Shown here: positions 50,627 through 59,960 of the stretch, in pieces
Position numbering within the stretch: position 1 is the stretch's first letter
Layout: every line of letters starts with the position of its first letter
DNA from: Pseudomonadales bacterium
GTDB lineage: Bacteria > Pseudomonadota > Gammaproteobacteria > Pseudomonadales > Ketobacteraceae
DNA length: 64,000 nucleotides
Assembly (NCBI GenBank): GCA_002708905.1
Contig: PAPM01000011.1
Coordinates: forward strand, 1-64,000
Direction: 5' to 3'
Position numbers and translations under genes: made by a program
The notes under the pieces: generated by a model
Seen by the model: the letters and a program-made list of their open reading frames with translations, nothing else
Databases searched by the model: none
What the model was told of the DNA's origin: nothing

Positions 50627-51997
50627 GTGATGATGTGGCAGGTAAGGAGCGTTCTGGCTGCTTGGGGTATGCTGGCTCTGTTTTTACTCAGCGCTTGTGG
50701 CGGTAGCAACGTGGAAGGGCTTTATGTAGCCCGGGCTGCCGATGGAGTGCAAATCAAAATGCGCCGTTACCGACCCTCGCCGGAAGCGGAATACAGTGAC
50801 GGCACGCCGGTGGTACTGTTTCCCGGTATTGTGCTGAACAACAACCAGTTTCATATTTATTCCCCTCCCTGGCTCAACAGCTATCACTACCGTTTGCCGG
50901 CTGATGCTCCGGACTGGGCGCAGAACGACCCGGTGATCCAGGAGGATAATCTCAAGTACTTCAGCCTTGCTCACTACCTTTTCCGTCAGGGGTATGATGT
51001 ATGGATGCCCAACTACCGTGGTGTGGGACGGGGCGGGTACGACAGCGAACATGGCCATGGCAACAGTAACCTGGACGTTTGGTGTGCGTTGGATGTGCCG
51101 GCAGCGATTGACAAAGTGATTGGTGTAACCGGTAAGAAACCGATTATCGGTGGACATTCAACGGGTGGTTTGTGTTCCTATCTGTACCTGCAAGGTGTCA
51201 CCATGGATGCCGCTGTAGTGGCCGCAGGAGAGTATCTGCCCCACGTTACCTCCAGCGAAACCCTCGCTTTGCAGCGCAACGAGCAGGTGTTGGGGTATCT
51301 GGCGTTGGATCCGGCGGGCATTCCATTCTACCCCTACAGTCATTTATTGGATAACGAGGCTACCTTTGCGGCCTTGGGACGCGATGTGTTGGTGGATCTG
51401 GATGCGAGCTTGCCCTGGGTTATGTCGGTACTGCCGCCGATTATTGTATCCGGCGCTCTCGACCTGACGTTCAAAACCATTACCGCATTGGCGGAGGCTT
51501 TTCCCAAGTCGCTCCCTGAATGGGCCAACCTGTTTGGCGGTATCGATTTTTGGCACACCGCTAACATGAACGGCTATGTGGAAGATTTTCATGCAAGAAT
51601 GGTCATCTCCAGTTTCTATATGGGGGTGAGCGCTCAATATTCCGACTGGGCGATCAATGGCGTTTTTCGGGAACACTGGCAAAATGGTGCCGAGAACGTG
51701 GATTTGGTGATGCCGCCGGACCGAACACCCGGTGATGGTTATTACTATTACACTGATAATATGTCGCGTATGACCGCGCCCGCGTTTTCGGTGTTCTCGG
51801 AATCTTCGGCATTGGTCGATACCGATACCATGGTTGGGCTTGTATTCGAGAGCAAAACGCCACATCCACTGGATGACTGGATTGAAGTACCGGGAACGGC
51901 GCATATTGACGTGGTCAATGGCAATCAGGCCCCAACGGTTTCGTTTCCTGCGATTGCTGAGTGGTTGGACAAGCTAAAGTCTGCAAGCAATCCGTGA
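50627..51997 (+). CDS. lipoprotein alpha/beta-hydrolase (lipase-like), second copy
   Basis: The protein has 456 residues and is colinear with the gene before it along its whole length. Seen: a lipoprotein signal (LFLLSACGG, Cys24), VVLFPGIVLNNNQF, GYDVWMPNYRGVGRGG, nucleophile near Ser178 in IGGHSTGG, and a His in GTAHIDVVNG near the end. GAGGGTG precedes a start with two ATG in a row. The two copies differ by many conservative changes, so the duplication is not recent. Having its own upstream terminator-bounded gap of 150 nt, it probably has its own promoter and perhaps a different substrate preference. Confidence 0.88.
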   Translation: MMMWQVRSVLAAWGMLALFLLSACGGSNVEGLYVARAADGVQIKMRRYRPSPEAEYSDGTPVVLFPGIVLNNNQFHIYSPPWLNSYHYRLPADAPDWAQNDPVIQEDNLKYFSLAHYLFRQGYDVWMPNYRGVGRGGYDSEHGHGNSNLDVWCALDVPAAIDKVIGVTGKKPIIGGHSTGGLCSYLYLQGVTMDAAVVAAGEYLPHVTSSETLALQRNEQVLGYLALDPAGIPFYPYSHLLDNEATFAALGRDVLVDLDASLPWVMSVLPPIIVSGALDLTFKTITALAEAFPKSLPEWANLFGGIDFWHTANMNGYVEDFHARMVISSFYMGVSAQYSDWAINGVFREHWQNGAENVDLVMPPDRTPGDGYYYYTDNMSRMTAPAFSVFSESSALVDTDTMVGLVFESKTPHPLDDWIEVPGTAHIDVVNGNQAPTVSFPAIAEWLDKLKSASNP

Positions 51998-52055
51998 TCA
52001 CGGCTGCAAGGGACCAAATCCCTGCTGGCGCGGTGCAGGGTAAAACTCAATAAAA

Positions 52056-52090
52056 AGGCTCCCTGCCGGGTATCAGCAGGGAGCCTCTTT
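52056..52090. terminator. bidirectional terminator
   Basis: AGGCTCCCTGC (52056-52066) and GCAGGGAGCCT (52076-52086) form a perfect 11-bp stem. The better U tract is on the minus strand (TTTTTATTG), just past the stop of the 36-codon gene at 52106-52216; the plus side has CTTT for the second lipase gene. Confidence 0.9.
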
Positions 52091-52105
52091 CAAAACCTGC
52101 CTACC

Positions 52106-52216
52106 TCAGTTCGCGAAAAACATGTTATCCAGATATTCGTGAAGGGCTTCCAGCATTTTTTCTTCTTCTGCGCTGGTAAGGCTGAACAGTACATCCGAAT
52201 TGAACGTAATCTTCAT
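52106..52216 (-). CDS. small acidic protein of 36 residues, unknown
   Basis: ATG 52216 has TTTGGAG 7 nt upstream and opens a frame of 36 codons ending at TGA 52106. The product begins MKITFNSDVLFSLTSAEE, then continues EKMLEALHEYLDNMF and ends FAN; the middle is probably a helix with acidic and hydrophobic faces. A strong terminator with a good U tract on this strand lies 16 nt past the stop, which makes it a tidy transcription unit of its own. I do not recognise it. It lies between the second lipase gene and the SDR operon. Confidence 0.55.
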   Translation of the reverse strand: MKITFNSDVLFSLTSAEEEKMLEALHEYLDNMFFAN

Positions 52217-52410
52217 AGTAAGCTCCAAATCCTTTGTCTTTGTTTGATACCAACCGCAGTATTGCGTGCTGACCCGATTCATAGTGCGACCAATCAGTCA
52301 TAGGGTCAACAGTGCGCTTTGTAACAGGATTTGTAGCACATAACCAAAGCCTATCAACAAGTTCTGGTTACAACGGAAGGGAATAAAAAGATCGATCTTT
52401 GAGCAGAATA

Positions 52411-52438
52411 GAACCCTTCCAACTGGTTGAAAGGGTTC
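52411..52438 (-). terminator. hairpin after the SDR operon
   Basis: GAACCCTT and AAGGGTTC with inner CAA/TTG form a stem with one mismatch, 30 nt past the stop of the SDR gene on the minus strand. The U tract is poor. The 190 nt to the left of it up to the 36-codon gene hold no convincing gene. Confidence 0.5.
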
Positions 52439-52467
52439 GTTATTTCGAATTGGTTGTTAGGAAAGCG

Positions 52468-53238
52468 TTAGCCGATCAGATAGCCGCCATCCACTACCAG
52501 ACTGGTGCCGGTGGTGTAACTGGAGGCATCCGAGGCCAAATACAACACAGCCCCCGCCATCTCATCCGGTTGTGCCACGCGGTTCAAGGGGACATGGGGC
52601 AGCAGCTGGTTGAGGATGGCATCGTTCTTCACCAGGGCGGAGGCAAATTTGGTGTCGGTGGCACCGGGCAACAGGGCGTTCACCCGAATGCCTACACCAC
52701 CGCATTCCTTGGCGAAGGTCTTGGTCATGGAGATGACCGCCGCTTTGGTGATGGAGTAGATACCCTGCATGGCGCCGGGAACAATGCCGTTGACGGAAGC
52801 CACATTGATAATGGAGCCACCACCGCTTTCGCGCATCAGCTTGCCGCCTTCCACCGACATGAAGAAGTAACCCCGGATATTCACGTCCACGGTTTTCTGA
52901 TAGGCGGCCAGATCCGTATCCAGTACGTGGCCGAAGTAGGGGTTGGCCGCTGCGTTATTTACCAGGATGTTTAACTTGCCATGAGTTTCTTTTATGTGAG
53001 CGAAGATAGCGGCGATCTGTTCCATCTCTCCGATGTGGCAGGCATAGGCTTCGGCGCTGCCACCAGCACTTTTGATTTCATCTGCCACTCGCTGGCAATC
53101 ATCAATTTTCCGACTGGAAATGATCACGTGGGCACCTTGGCCGGCCAACAGTTTAGCGATGCTTTCGCCAATGCCGCGGGATGCTCCGGTGACCAAGGCA
53201 ACGCGACCACTCAGATCAAAGGGGTTCTTCATATCCAT
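52468..53238 (-). CDS. short-chain dehydrogenase/reductase
   Basis: The protein has 256 residues. Classical SDR marks: the NAD(P) turn TGASRGIG near 18, NNAAAN near 93, catalytic Ser near 146 (IINVASVNG), and the YSITK motif (Tyr, Lys) near 160-164, then PGATDTKF. A C-terminal GTSLVVDGG is usual. It probably oxidises or reduces a hydroxyl on a lipid or acyl-CoA intermediate. GAGAGG lies before the ATG. It is the last gene of the minus-strand run that starts with the acyl-CoA dehydrogenase at 57170. Confidence 0.9.
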   Translation of the reverse strand: MDMKNPFDLSGRVALVTGASRGIGESIAKLLAGQGAHVIISSRKIDDCQRVADEIKSAGGSAEAYACHIGEMEQIAAIFAHIKETHGKLNILVNNAAANPYFGHVLDTDLAAYQKTVDVNIRGYFFMSVEGGKLMRESGGGSIINVASVNGIVPGAMQGIYSITKAAVISMTKTFAKECGGVGIRVNALLPGATDTKFASALVKNDAILNQLLPHVPLNRVAQPDEMAGAVLYLASDASSYTTGTSLVVDGGYLIG

Positions 53239-53301
53239 GGATTGGGCCTCTCTTGAAATGGATGTGAATGGGACTTCGTTATATTTATGTTTTTTCGTCT
53301 A

Positions 53302-53997
53302 TCAACGATACGTGAACAGCGACTTGCCCTCACCGTATTCAAAATGGGAGTAGTCGTTAAAGTAACGCAGGGTCATTTTTTTCGAGTTGAACAACAGGCA
53401 GGTCACTGAGCAATTGATGATGGACCAACTCAGTTCCGCCACATGTTCATCGCTTAGTTCCAAACAGTGTCCGGTGGCGACGGAAATAGGACCACCGGAG
53501 GAAAACACCGCTATGGATTTGGCATTGCCACTGTTGTAGCGCACGTGTTCGAGTGCATCTTTACAGCGCTGGTTGAAGTGCTGCCAGGTTTCAAAGTATT
53601 CATGATCGTATTCCCCCATGCGCCAACGGTGCAGCGCCAGTTCAAATTCGATCTGGAACGCTTTGTTGGGGTTGGGGTGTTTTGACAAGTACTCTGCACG
53701 GCTGAGGTGATCACCGAATTCCGGGCGGTGCCTGGCGATCACTTCTTCATGATCGTATTCGTTGAAACCTTCCAGAATGGTTGGTTCCAGCTCGCAACCC
53801 ATTCCCTGCAGACAACCTGCTGCCGTTTGGGCATGACGTTTCATGGAGCCGGCATATACGGCATCGAACTGGATGCCGCGTTGTTTTAACGCAGCACCCA
53901 GTGCAACCGCCTGACGTTCACCGGTTGGGCTCAACTGGTCATAGTTGTCGCTGTGCAGCGACGCTTGACCGTGGCGAATCAGGTAGATCGCAGCCAT
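53302..53997 (-). CDS. histidine phosphatase family protein
   Basis: The protein has 231 residues. The branch-1 histidine phosphatase motif is at the start (IYLIRHGQAS, His near 9), with a second catalytic region (VFSSGGPISVAT near 166) where the second His is usual but not obvious. It is 13 nt from the kinase-like gene upstream on the same strand. In a pathway where acyl-CoA is phosphorylated, a phosphatase could reset a dead-end product, by inference. Confidence 0.85.
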   Translation of the reverse strand: MAAIYLIRHGQASLHSDNYDQLSPTGERQAVALGAALKQRGIQFDAVYAGSMKRHAQTAAGCLQGMGCELEPTILEGFNEYDHEEVIARHRPEFGDHLSRAEYLSKHPNPNKAFQIEFELALHRWRMGEYDHEYFETWQHFNQRCKDALEHVRYNSGNAKSIAVFSSGGPISVATGHCLELSDEHVAELSWSIINCSVTCLLFNSKKMTLRYFNDYSHFEYGEGKSLFTYR

Positions 53998-54010
53998 TAC
54001 TCTTTACTCA

Positions 54011-55084
54011 TTACAGTTGACCGGCGGCCTTGAGCAGGTTCATCGCCTGTTTTTCCAAAGTACGCACGCCGGGGCCAAAAGCAGCAAAGCGCTTGTCCTT
54101 AGTTTGCCCGTTGTAATAGCGGTAATAGATCTGCTGCAGAATCACCGCCAGGCGGAACACGCCGTAAACGTGATAGAACAGGAAGTTGTCGCACTGCAGA
54201 CCGGTTTTTTCCAGATAGCGGGCAATGACTTCTTCCCGGGTCAGCATACCGGGCAGGTGAGTGGGTTGGCGGCGCATGGCCAGTTCGTCAGCCGGATCAT
54301 CGGCCTGAATCCAGTAGGCCAGAGAATTACCCAGGTCCATCAGGGGATCACCCAGGGTCGCCATTTCCCAGTCCAGCACACCGATCACTTCAGTGGGGTC
54401 ATCCGGGCTCAGCACCACGTTATCCATACGGTAATCGTTATGGATCAGGGTGACTTTCACCTGCTCCGGCATATTGGCATTGAGCCAGGCCATGATCTGT
54501 TCAAAGTCGGGCACGTCGTCGGTTTTGGCGGCGGCAAAACGCTTGCACCAACCGCTGATCTGGCGTTCCACATACCCCATGCCTTTGCCCAGATCCTGCA
54601 AACCGGCGGCTTCATAATCCACATTGTGGAGTTCGGCAAAACGGTCCACCACGTTCTCGCTCAGCTTGCGCACCTGCTCTGGAGTCAGGTCCAGGCCGGG
54701 TGGCAACTCATCACGGGGAATGATGCCCACCAGACGTTCCATGATGTAGAACTCACAACCCAGCGGGCTGCCTTCCTCTTCGCAAAATGCCACCATTTCC
54801 GGAACGTAGGGATAAACCGGTTTCAGTTTGCTCATCACCTTGTATTCGCGGCCCATGTCGTGGGCGGACTTGGCTTTGGTGCCGAAAGGTGGACGTCGCA
54901 GGATGTAGTCCTTGTTGTCGAACTTGATGGAATAGGTGAGGTTAGAGGCACCACCAGGGAATTGGGTAATCACCGCTTCACCCTGCACATCAGGCACCAC
55001 AGATTTTACAAAGTCGGTGATGATCTTTGGATCCAGTTCTTCCCCTTCCCGAACTTTCCCTGCCTGGTCTAACACTTCGCTCAT
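54011..55084 (-). CDS. APH-type phosphotransferase (ACAD10/11 kinase-domain-like)
   Basis: The protein has 357 residues and the protein-kinase-like fold of aminoglycoside phosphotransferases. Seen: FPGGASNLTYSIKFDNKDYILRR near 42-64 (nucleotide lobe), the catalytic loop HNDYRMDN (His215, Asp217, Asn222), and DWEMATLGDP with the metal-binding Asp238. It matches the kinase part of animal ACAD10/ACAD11 and the LvaA-like kinases that phosphorylate 4-hydroxyacyl-CoA. The acyl-CoA dehydrogenase partner is encoded two genes upstream, with an SDR between. It is not an antibiotic resistance gene, judging from context. Confidence 0.85.
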   Translation of the reverse strand: MSEVLDQAGKVREGEELDPKIITDFVKSVVPDVQGEAVITQFPGGASNLTYSIKFDNKDYILRRPPFGTKAKSAHDMGREYKVMSKLKPVYPYVPEMVAFCEEEGSPLGCEFYIMERLVGIIPRDELPPGLDLTPEQVRKLSENVVDRFAELHNVDYEAAGLQDLGKGMGYVERQISGWCKRFAAAKTDDVPDFEQIMAWLNANMPEQVKVTLIHNDYRMDNVVLSPDDPTEVIGVLDWEMATLGDPLMDLGNSLAYWIQADDPADELAMRRQPTHLPGMLTREEVIARYLEKTGLQCDNFLFYHVYGVFRLAVILQQIYYRYYNGQTKDKRFAAFGPGVRTLEKQAMNLLKAAGQL

Positions 55085-55107
55085 GTAGTCACTCCAAATT
55101 TGAATAA

Positions 55108-55935
55108 TTACTCTTTAGGTTGGCGTCTCATGCCTGCGAGTTTGACGCCGTATTGTCCCATTTTGTTGTTATACAGAGACGGCATAAACCGTTTCCAGTA
55201 CCAGGTATTGCGATAGCTCTTGTGGGGCAGCAACATGAACTGCTTGCTTTCCACGGCGCTGAATACCTGATCTGCTATATCATCCGCTGTTATGTCGGAT
55301 GTGGCCAACATTTTACTCACATGAGCCTGGGCATGGGAGTCCGGAGAGCGAGTGGATTCTGCCAGATTAGTCTGGAAGAAACCGGGGCACACCACGGTGA
55401 CGCCAATTCCGAAGGGGGCCAGTTCGAACAACATGGTTTCTGATAACGCCACCACCGCGGCTTTGGTGGCGTTGTAGCTGTTCATCTCGGGTGAGTGGAT
55501 CAGGCCCGCCATGGAGGCGATGTTGACGATGTGACCGTAGCCTTGTTGCTTCATGGTCTGACTGAAGAATTTACAACCCCGCACCACGCCCATCAAATTG
55601 ATGTCGATGGCGAAGTCCCAGTCCTCCAGTGAGCTTTCCGCAATACCGCCGTGGGAAGCGATGCCCGCATTGTTGACCACCACATGAATGTGGCCCCAAC
55701 GTTCCAGTATCGCATCGCGCCAGCCTTCCACGGCACTGGCGTCGCGTACATCCACATGATGGTAGCTGGCGTCGCCACAGAGGTCATTCAATTCCTGCTG
55801 TGTGGCTTCGCCCCGTTCATCATTGAGGTCGGCGATGGCAACACCCCAGCCAGCCCGGGCATAACGTAATGCCATGGCCTTACCCAATCCACTTGCACCA
55901 CCGGTAATTGCGACGGTTTTTTTTGCGCTGCTCAT
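55108..55935 (-). CDS. short-chain dehydrogenase/reductase
   Basis: The protein has 275 residues. Marks: TGGASGLGKAMALRYA near 11-26 for the cofactor, NNAGIASHGG near 91, INLMGVVRG, and the catalytic YNATK near 157. ADLND at the second strand end suggests NAD rather than NADP. The extra C-terminal tail (WYWKRFMPSLYNNKMGQYG) is basic and aromatic and could touch membranes. It lies between the kinase and the acyl-CoA dehydrogenase and probably works on the same chain. Confidence 0.9.
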   Translation of the reverse strand: MSSAKKTVAITGGASGLGKAMALRYARAGWGVAIADLNDERGEATQQELNDLCGDASYHHVDVRDASAVEGWRDAILERWGHIHVVVNNAGIASHGGIAESSLEDWDFAIDINLMGVVRGCKFFSQTMKQQGYGHIVNIASMAGLIHSPEMNSYNATKAAVVALSETMLFELAPFGIGVTVVCPGFFQTNLAESTRSPDSHAQAHVSKMLATSDITADDIADQVFSAVESKQFMLLPHKSYRNTWYWKRFMPSLYNNKMGQYGVKLAGMRRQPKE

Positions 55936-55955
55936 ATCTGCTTACTCACACCTGT

Positions 55956-57170
<1,215 letters not shown>

Positions 57171-57278
57171 GGCGGGCTCCTTGTTTTTTATGGTCACCTT
57201 CTCGGTGATTTGCGCCTAGGTTAGAAGAGTTGTAATAATTAAACCAATGAATAGTTCGAATTAAAGGTTATAAATAAC

Positions 57279-58205
57279 ATGCATATTGGTAAGGTGGACC
57301 TTAATCTCTATCTGGTACTGGATGCCATCTACCGGGAGGGTTCCATTACCCGGGCGGCGGCCACCCTGAATCTGACCCAGCCAGCGGTCAGTCATGCGCT
57401 TTCCCGGCTGCGGGAGGCCTATGCGGACCCACTGTTTGTACGGTCCGGTAATCGTATGGTCCCCAGCACCCTGACCCGGTCCATCATCCAGCCGGTGCGG
57501 GATGCCCTTGAGCATCTGCAAACCACCTTTTCCCCACCCCAGCAATTTGATCCTGCCACCAACAGCAAGCAGGTGGTGCTGGCCATGCGCGGGGTGGTGG
57601 AATCCGTACTGCTGCCGGAACTGGTTTCAGAACTGGAGCACCAGGCACCCCTGATGCAGTTTAGCAGCGTGCGCATTCCGCGGCGGGATATGGAAAGTGA
57701 ACTGGCTGCCGGGCGTCTGGACCTGGCCTTTGATGTACTGCTGCCCATGGGGGCCAATATCCGCCACGCTGTCCTGTTGGAGGATGATTTTGTGGTGGTG
57801 GCCCGCAAGCAGCATCCATCGCTACAGCATGGCCTGGATCTGAAAACTTATCTTGAGCTGCGTCATGTGGTGGTGTCATCCCGACGCAGTGGTCCCGTGG
57901 TGGAGGATTTTGAACTGGGGCGCATGGGTTATCACCGCAAGATCGGCATGCGTTGCCAGAACTATTTTGTGGCGCTCAGTACCGTCGCCCAATCCCAGAT
58001 GCTGCTCACTATTCCGGAAAATTATGCCCTGCGTAACCAGCGTTACCACGATCTGGAGATCTGGCCCATGCCCCTGGAGCTGAAACCGGTGTCCAGCTAC
58101 ATGTATTGGCACCAGTCGGTGGACAATGATCCCGCCAATGTCTGGTTGCGGGAGCAGGTGCTGGCGTTGCGGTTGGCGATTATTGATACAAAACTACCAA
58201 TGTAA
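57279..58205 (+). CDS. LysR-family regulator, probable controller of the divergent operon
   Basis: The protein has 308 residues. The HTH is in NLYLVLDAIYREGSITRAAA near 9-28 and NLTQPAVSHALSRLREAYADPLFVRSG, typical of the NodD/NahR/LeuO subgroup. The effector domain runs from about 90 to 300. The 108-nt gap to the acyl-CoA dehydrogenase gene is very AT-rich and is the natural place for a shared LysR operator. The inducer is probably an intermediate of that operon, by inference. Confidence 0.9.
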   Translation: MHIGKVDLNLYLVLDAIYREGSITRAAATLNLTQPAVSHALSRLREAYADPLFVRSGNRMVPSTLTRSIIQPVRDALEHLQTTFSPPQQFDPATNSKQVVLAMRGVVESVLLPELVSELEHQAPLMQFSSVRIPRRDMESELAAGRLDLAFDVLLPMGANIRHAVLLEDDFVVVARKQHPSLQHGLDLKTYLELRHVVVSSRRSGPVVEDFELGRMGYHRKIGMRCQNYFVALSTVAQSQMLLTIPENYALRNQRYHDLEIWPMPLELKPVSSYMYWHQSVDNDPANVWLREQVLALRLAIIDTKLPM

Positions 58206-58256
58206 CTCGGGGAAGCTTGTGGCAGCATTTCTTCAAAATAAGAAAAGGGATGCACC

Positions 58257-59333
58257 ATGAAGTTACTGAAATTTTGTCTTTTGTTTACGCTGCTGGTGGG
58301 AATGGCTGCCTGTAGCGGCGGGGGAACCAACAAAGACGGCGTCGAGCGCAACTCCAGCACCACCGAAGAGGGCGGTACCAACACGGAAACCCCACCCACG
58401 GGAGAAGAACCGGAACCGACTCCCGAGCCGGGGCCCGGACCGGAATCGCCGATCAGCGTTTTGCTGGATGGCAATCTCTATTTCCCCATCGCAGAAGGGG
58501 TCACCTGGCACTACGACAATGGCGATGAGGTGACCTTCACCACCGGTGAGGTGATTCAGGGGCGTACCCTGGTTTCCATGCACCACAGTCTGGACGCCAT
58601 GCCGCGGGAGGAGTACTTGCGGGTGACGGATAATGAAATCGAGTATGGCGGGCTGTTCGCCTTTTTTGCTTATCAGGGCGCGGCGGTGGCAGGCGGTGTT
58701 GAGTTCCACAGCTTGCGCAGGGTGTACGACCATGTACTCGACAAGGGGGAAGGCCGCAGTTTCCTGGCCAAGACGGCGGACCTGGTGGATCCGGATGGTA
58801 ATGTGGTTTCCGAGGTGGAATACCTTTGGTCCTCAAGGATAGGGGAGAAGCAGTTGATCGAGACCGGCCAGTTTGGCTTGGTCCCTGCGGTGGAATTGCA
58901 GGTCAACATTGATCTGGCGGTGACCGCAAGCGGTATCCCGATCCAGACTTTCCCGGTGATTGAAACCTCCCTTTGGTTATCGCCCGGGTTGGGCATCGTG
59001 GGGCGCAGCCTGCTCGGCACCACCATCAGGCTGGAGCGAGTGGACGGTATCCAGGCCCCGGTGGTGTTTGCGTTTGATGAGGGCACTGGTTTGGCACAAA
59101 CCCCAAAGCAGGTGATGGTGGATGGCAGTGCCGTCACCGATATGGAAGCGGATCTGGTGGTGGCCTATGGCACCAACGAAATGGATTGGTTGAATCTGGA
59201 ATTCGATGGCACCGGAAGCTGGCGCGTGAGCCTGACCGGAGCGGAGCTGCCGGTGGGTATTCACGGTGCGGTTGTACAAATGACACGCAACGGTGTGCGC
59301 ACGGATATTCCGGTTTCTGTATTGGTACGCTAA
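58257..59333 (+). CDS. lipoprotein of unknown function
   Basis: The protein has 358 residues and a lipoprotein signal (LLVGMAACSGGG, Cys19), then a low-complexity linker rich in Thr, Glu, Pro and Gly (about 22-62, with PEPTPEPGPGPESP). The rest looks like beta-rich domains: ITWHYDNGDEVTF-like text near 82, and a C-terminal Ig-like part (DMEADLVVAYGTNEMDWLNL onward). I do not recognise the family. It is probably on the cell surface or the outer membrane. It lies 51 nt after the LysR gene and reads the same way. Confidence 0.8.
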   Translation: MKLLKFCLLFTLLVGMAACSGGGTNKDGVERNSSTTEEGGTNTETPPTGEEPEPTPEPGPGPESPISVLLDGNLYFPIAEGVTWHYDNGDEVTFTTGEVIQGRTLVSMHHSLDAMPREEYLRVTDNEIEYGGLFAFFAYQGAAVAGGVEFHSLRRVYDHVLDKGEGRSFLAKTADLVDPDGNVVSEVEYLWSSRIGEKQLIETGQFGLVPAVELQVNIDLAVTASGIPIQTFPVIETSLWLSPGLGIVGRSLLGTTIRLERVDGIQAPVVFAFDEGTGLAQTPKQVMVDGSAVTDMEADLVVAYGTNEMDWLNLEFDGTGSWRVSLTGAELPVGIHGAVVQMTRNGVRTDIPVSVLVR

Positions 59334-59439
59334 CCAAAACCGCCTTTTTCACAAATAACCAACGGTTATTTTACAGCCTGAATCAAACCGGTTATTCCTG
59401 CATGGGTAGTGGTTTCCATACTCATGCGGGGATGACACC

Positions 59440-59850
59440 ATGTTCAAAATTGCATTCAAGAAAGGCTACAAGTATCAGCTGGAAAATGATTTCCTGGTAC
59501 CAACTTCCGTTCTGCCTCCTCAACACATCGACACCTATTACATCCAGTTCAAGACCAACGGTGACCTGCTGTTGGCGAAAGGCTATGCCTGGGATGGGCC
59601 GTCTGGAGCGCCGGATGTACCCAGCTTTATGCGGGCGTCCCTGGTGCACGATGCGCTGTATCAGTTAATGCGCAACGATTACCTGGATCGTGATGTCTAT
59701 CGTAAACCGGCGGATAAGCTCATGCGGCAGATGTGCATTCAGGATGGTATGAATCCCCTGTTGGCGGGAATCGCCTTTGGGTTTGTGCGTGCGTTCGGTG
59801 AGCCCCATACCCGGGTTGCCAGTAAGAAAGAACTGCTGTTTGCCCCATAA
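59440..59850 (+). CDS. DUF1353 family protein
   Basis: The protein has 136 residues. Family text: LLAKGYAWDGPSGAPDVPSFMRASLVHDALY, given here in parts: KGYAWDGPSGAPD near 47-59 and RASLVHDALYQLM near 66-78, then RKPADKLMRQM near 88. Members are found on chromosomes and in phages, with no settled role. GGGGAT precedes the ATG. No other phage-like gene is nearby, so I treat it as a chromosomal gene. Confidence 0.8.
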   Translation: MFKIAFKKGYKYQLENDFLVPTSVLPPQHIDTYYIQFKTNGDLLLAKGYAWDGPSGAPDVPSFMRASLVHDALYQLMRNDYLDRDVYRKPADKLMRQMCIQDGMNPLLAGIAFGFVRAFGEPHTRVASKKELLFAP

Positions 59851-59960
59851 TTCCTCTTGATTCACGCTTGCTTTTGCAAATTGCGCCTATAAAAGTTGTG
59901 CAGAAGGGGCTCCTTTGCATACTGTAGTAAGTATGTTTGGAACAATAGGGAACCTCATTG

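Noticed and set aside
54017-55072. 351-codon plus-strand frame
   Set aside because: It is an antisense shadow over nearly the whole APH-type kinase gene, which has intact catalytic motifs. The predicted product is rich in His and Gln and matches nothing.
54011-55084. Aminoglycoside resistance gene
   Set aside because: It shares the APH fold, but the operon with SDR and acyl-CoA dehydrogenase genes points to lipid metabolism.
59440-59850. Prophage remnant around the DUF1353 gene
   Set aside because: DUF1353 occurs in some phages, but no integrase, capsid, tail or lysis gene is nearby.
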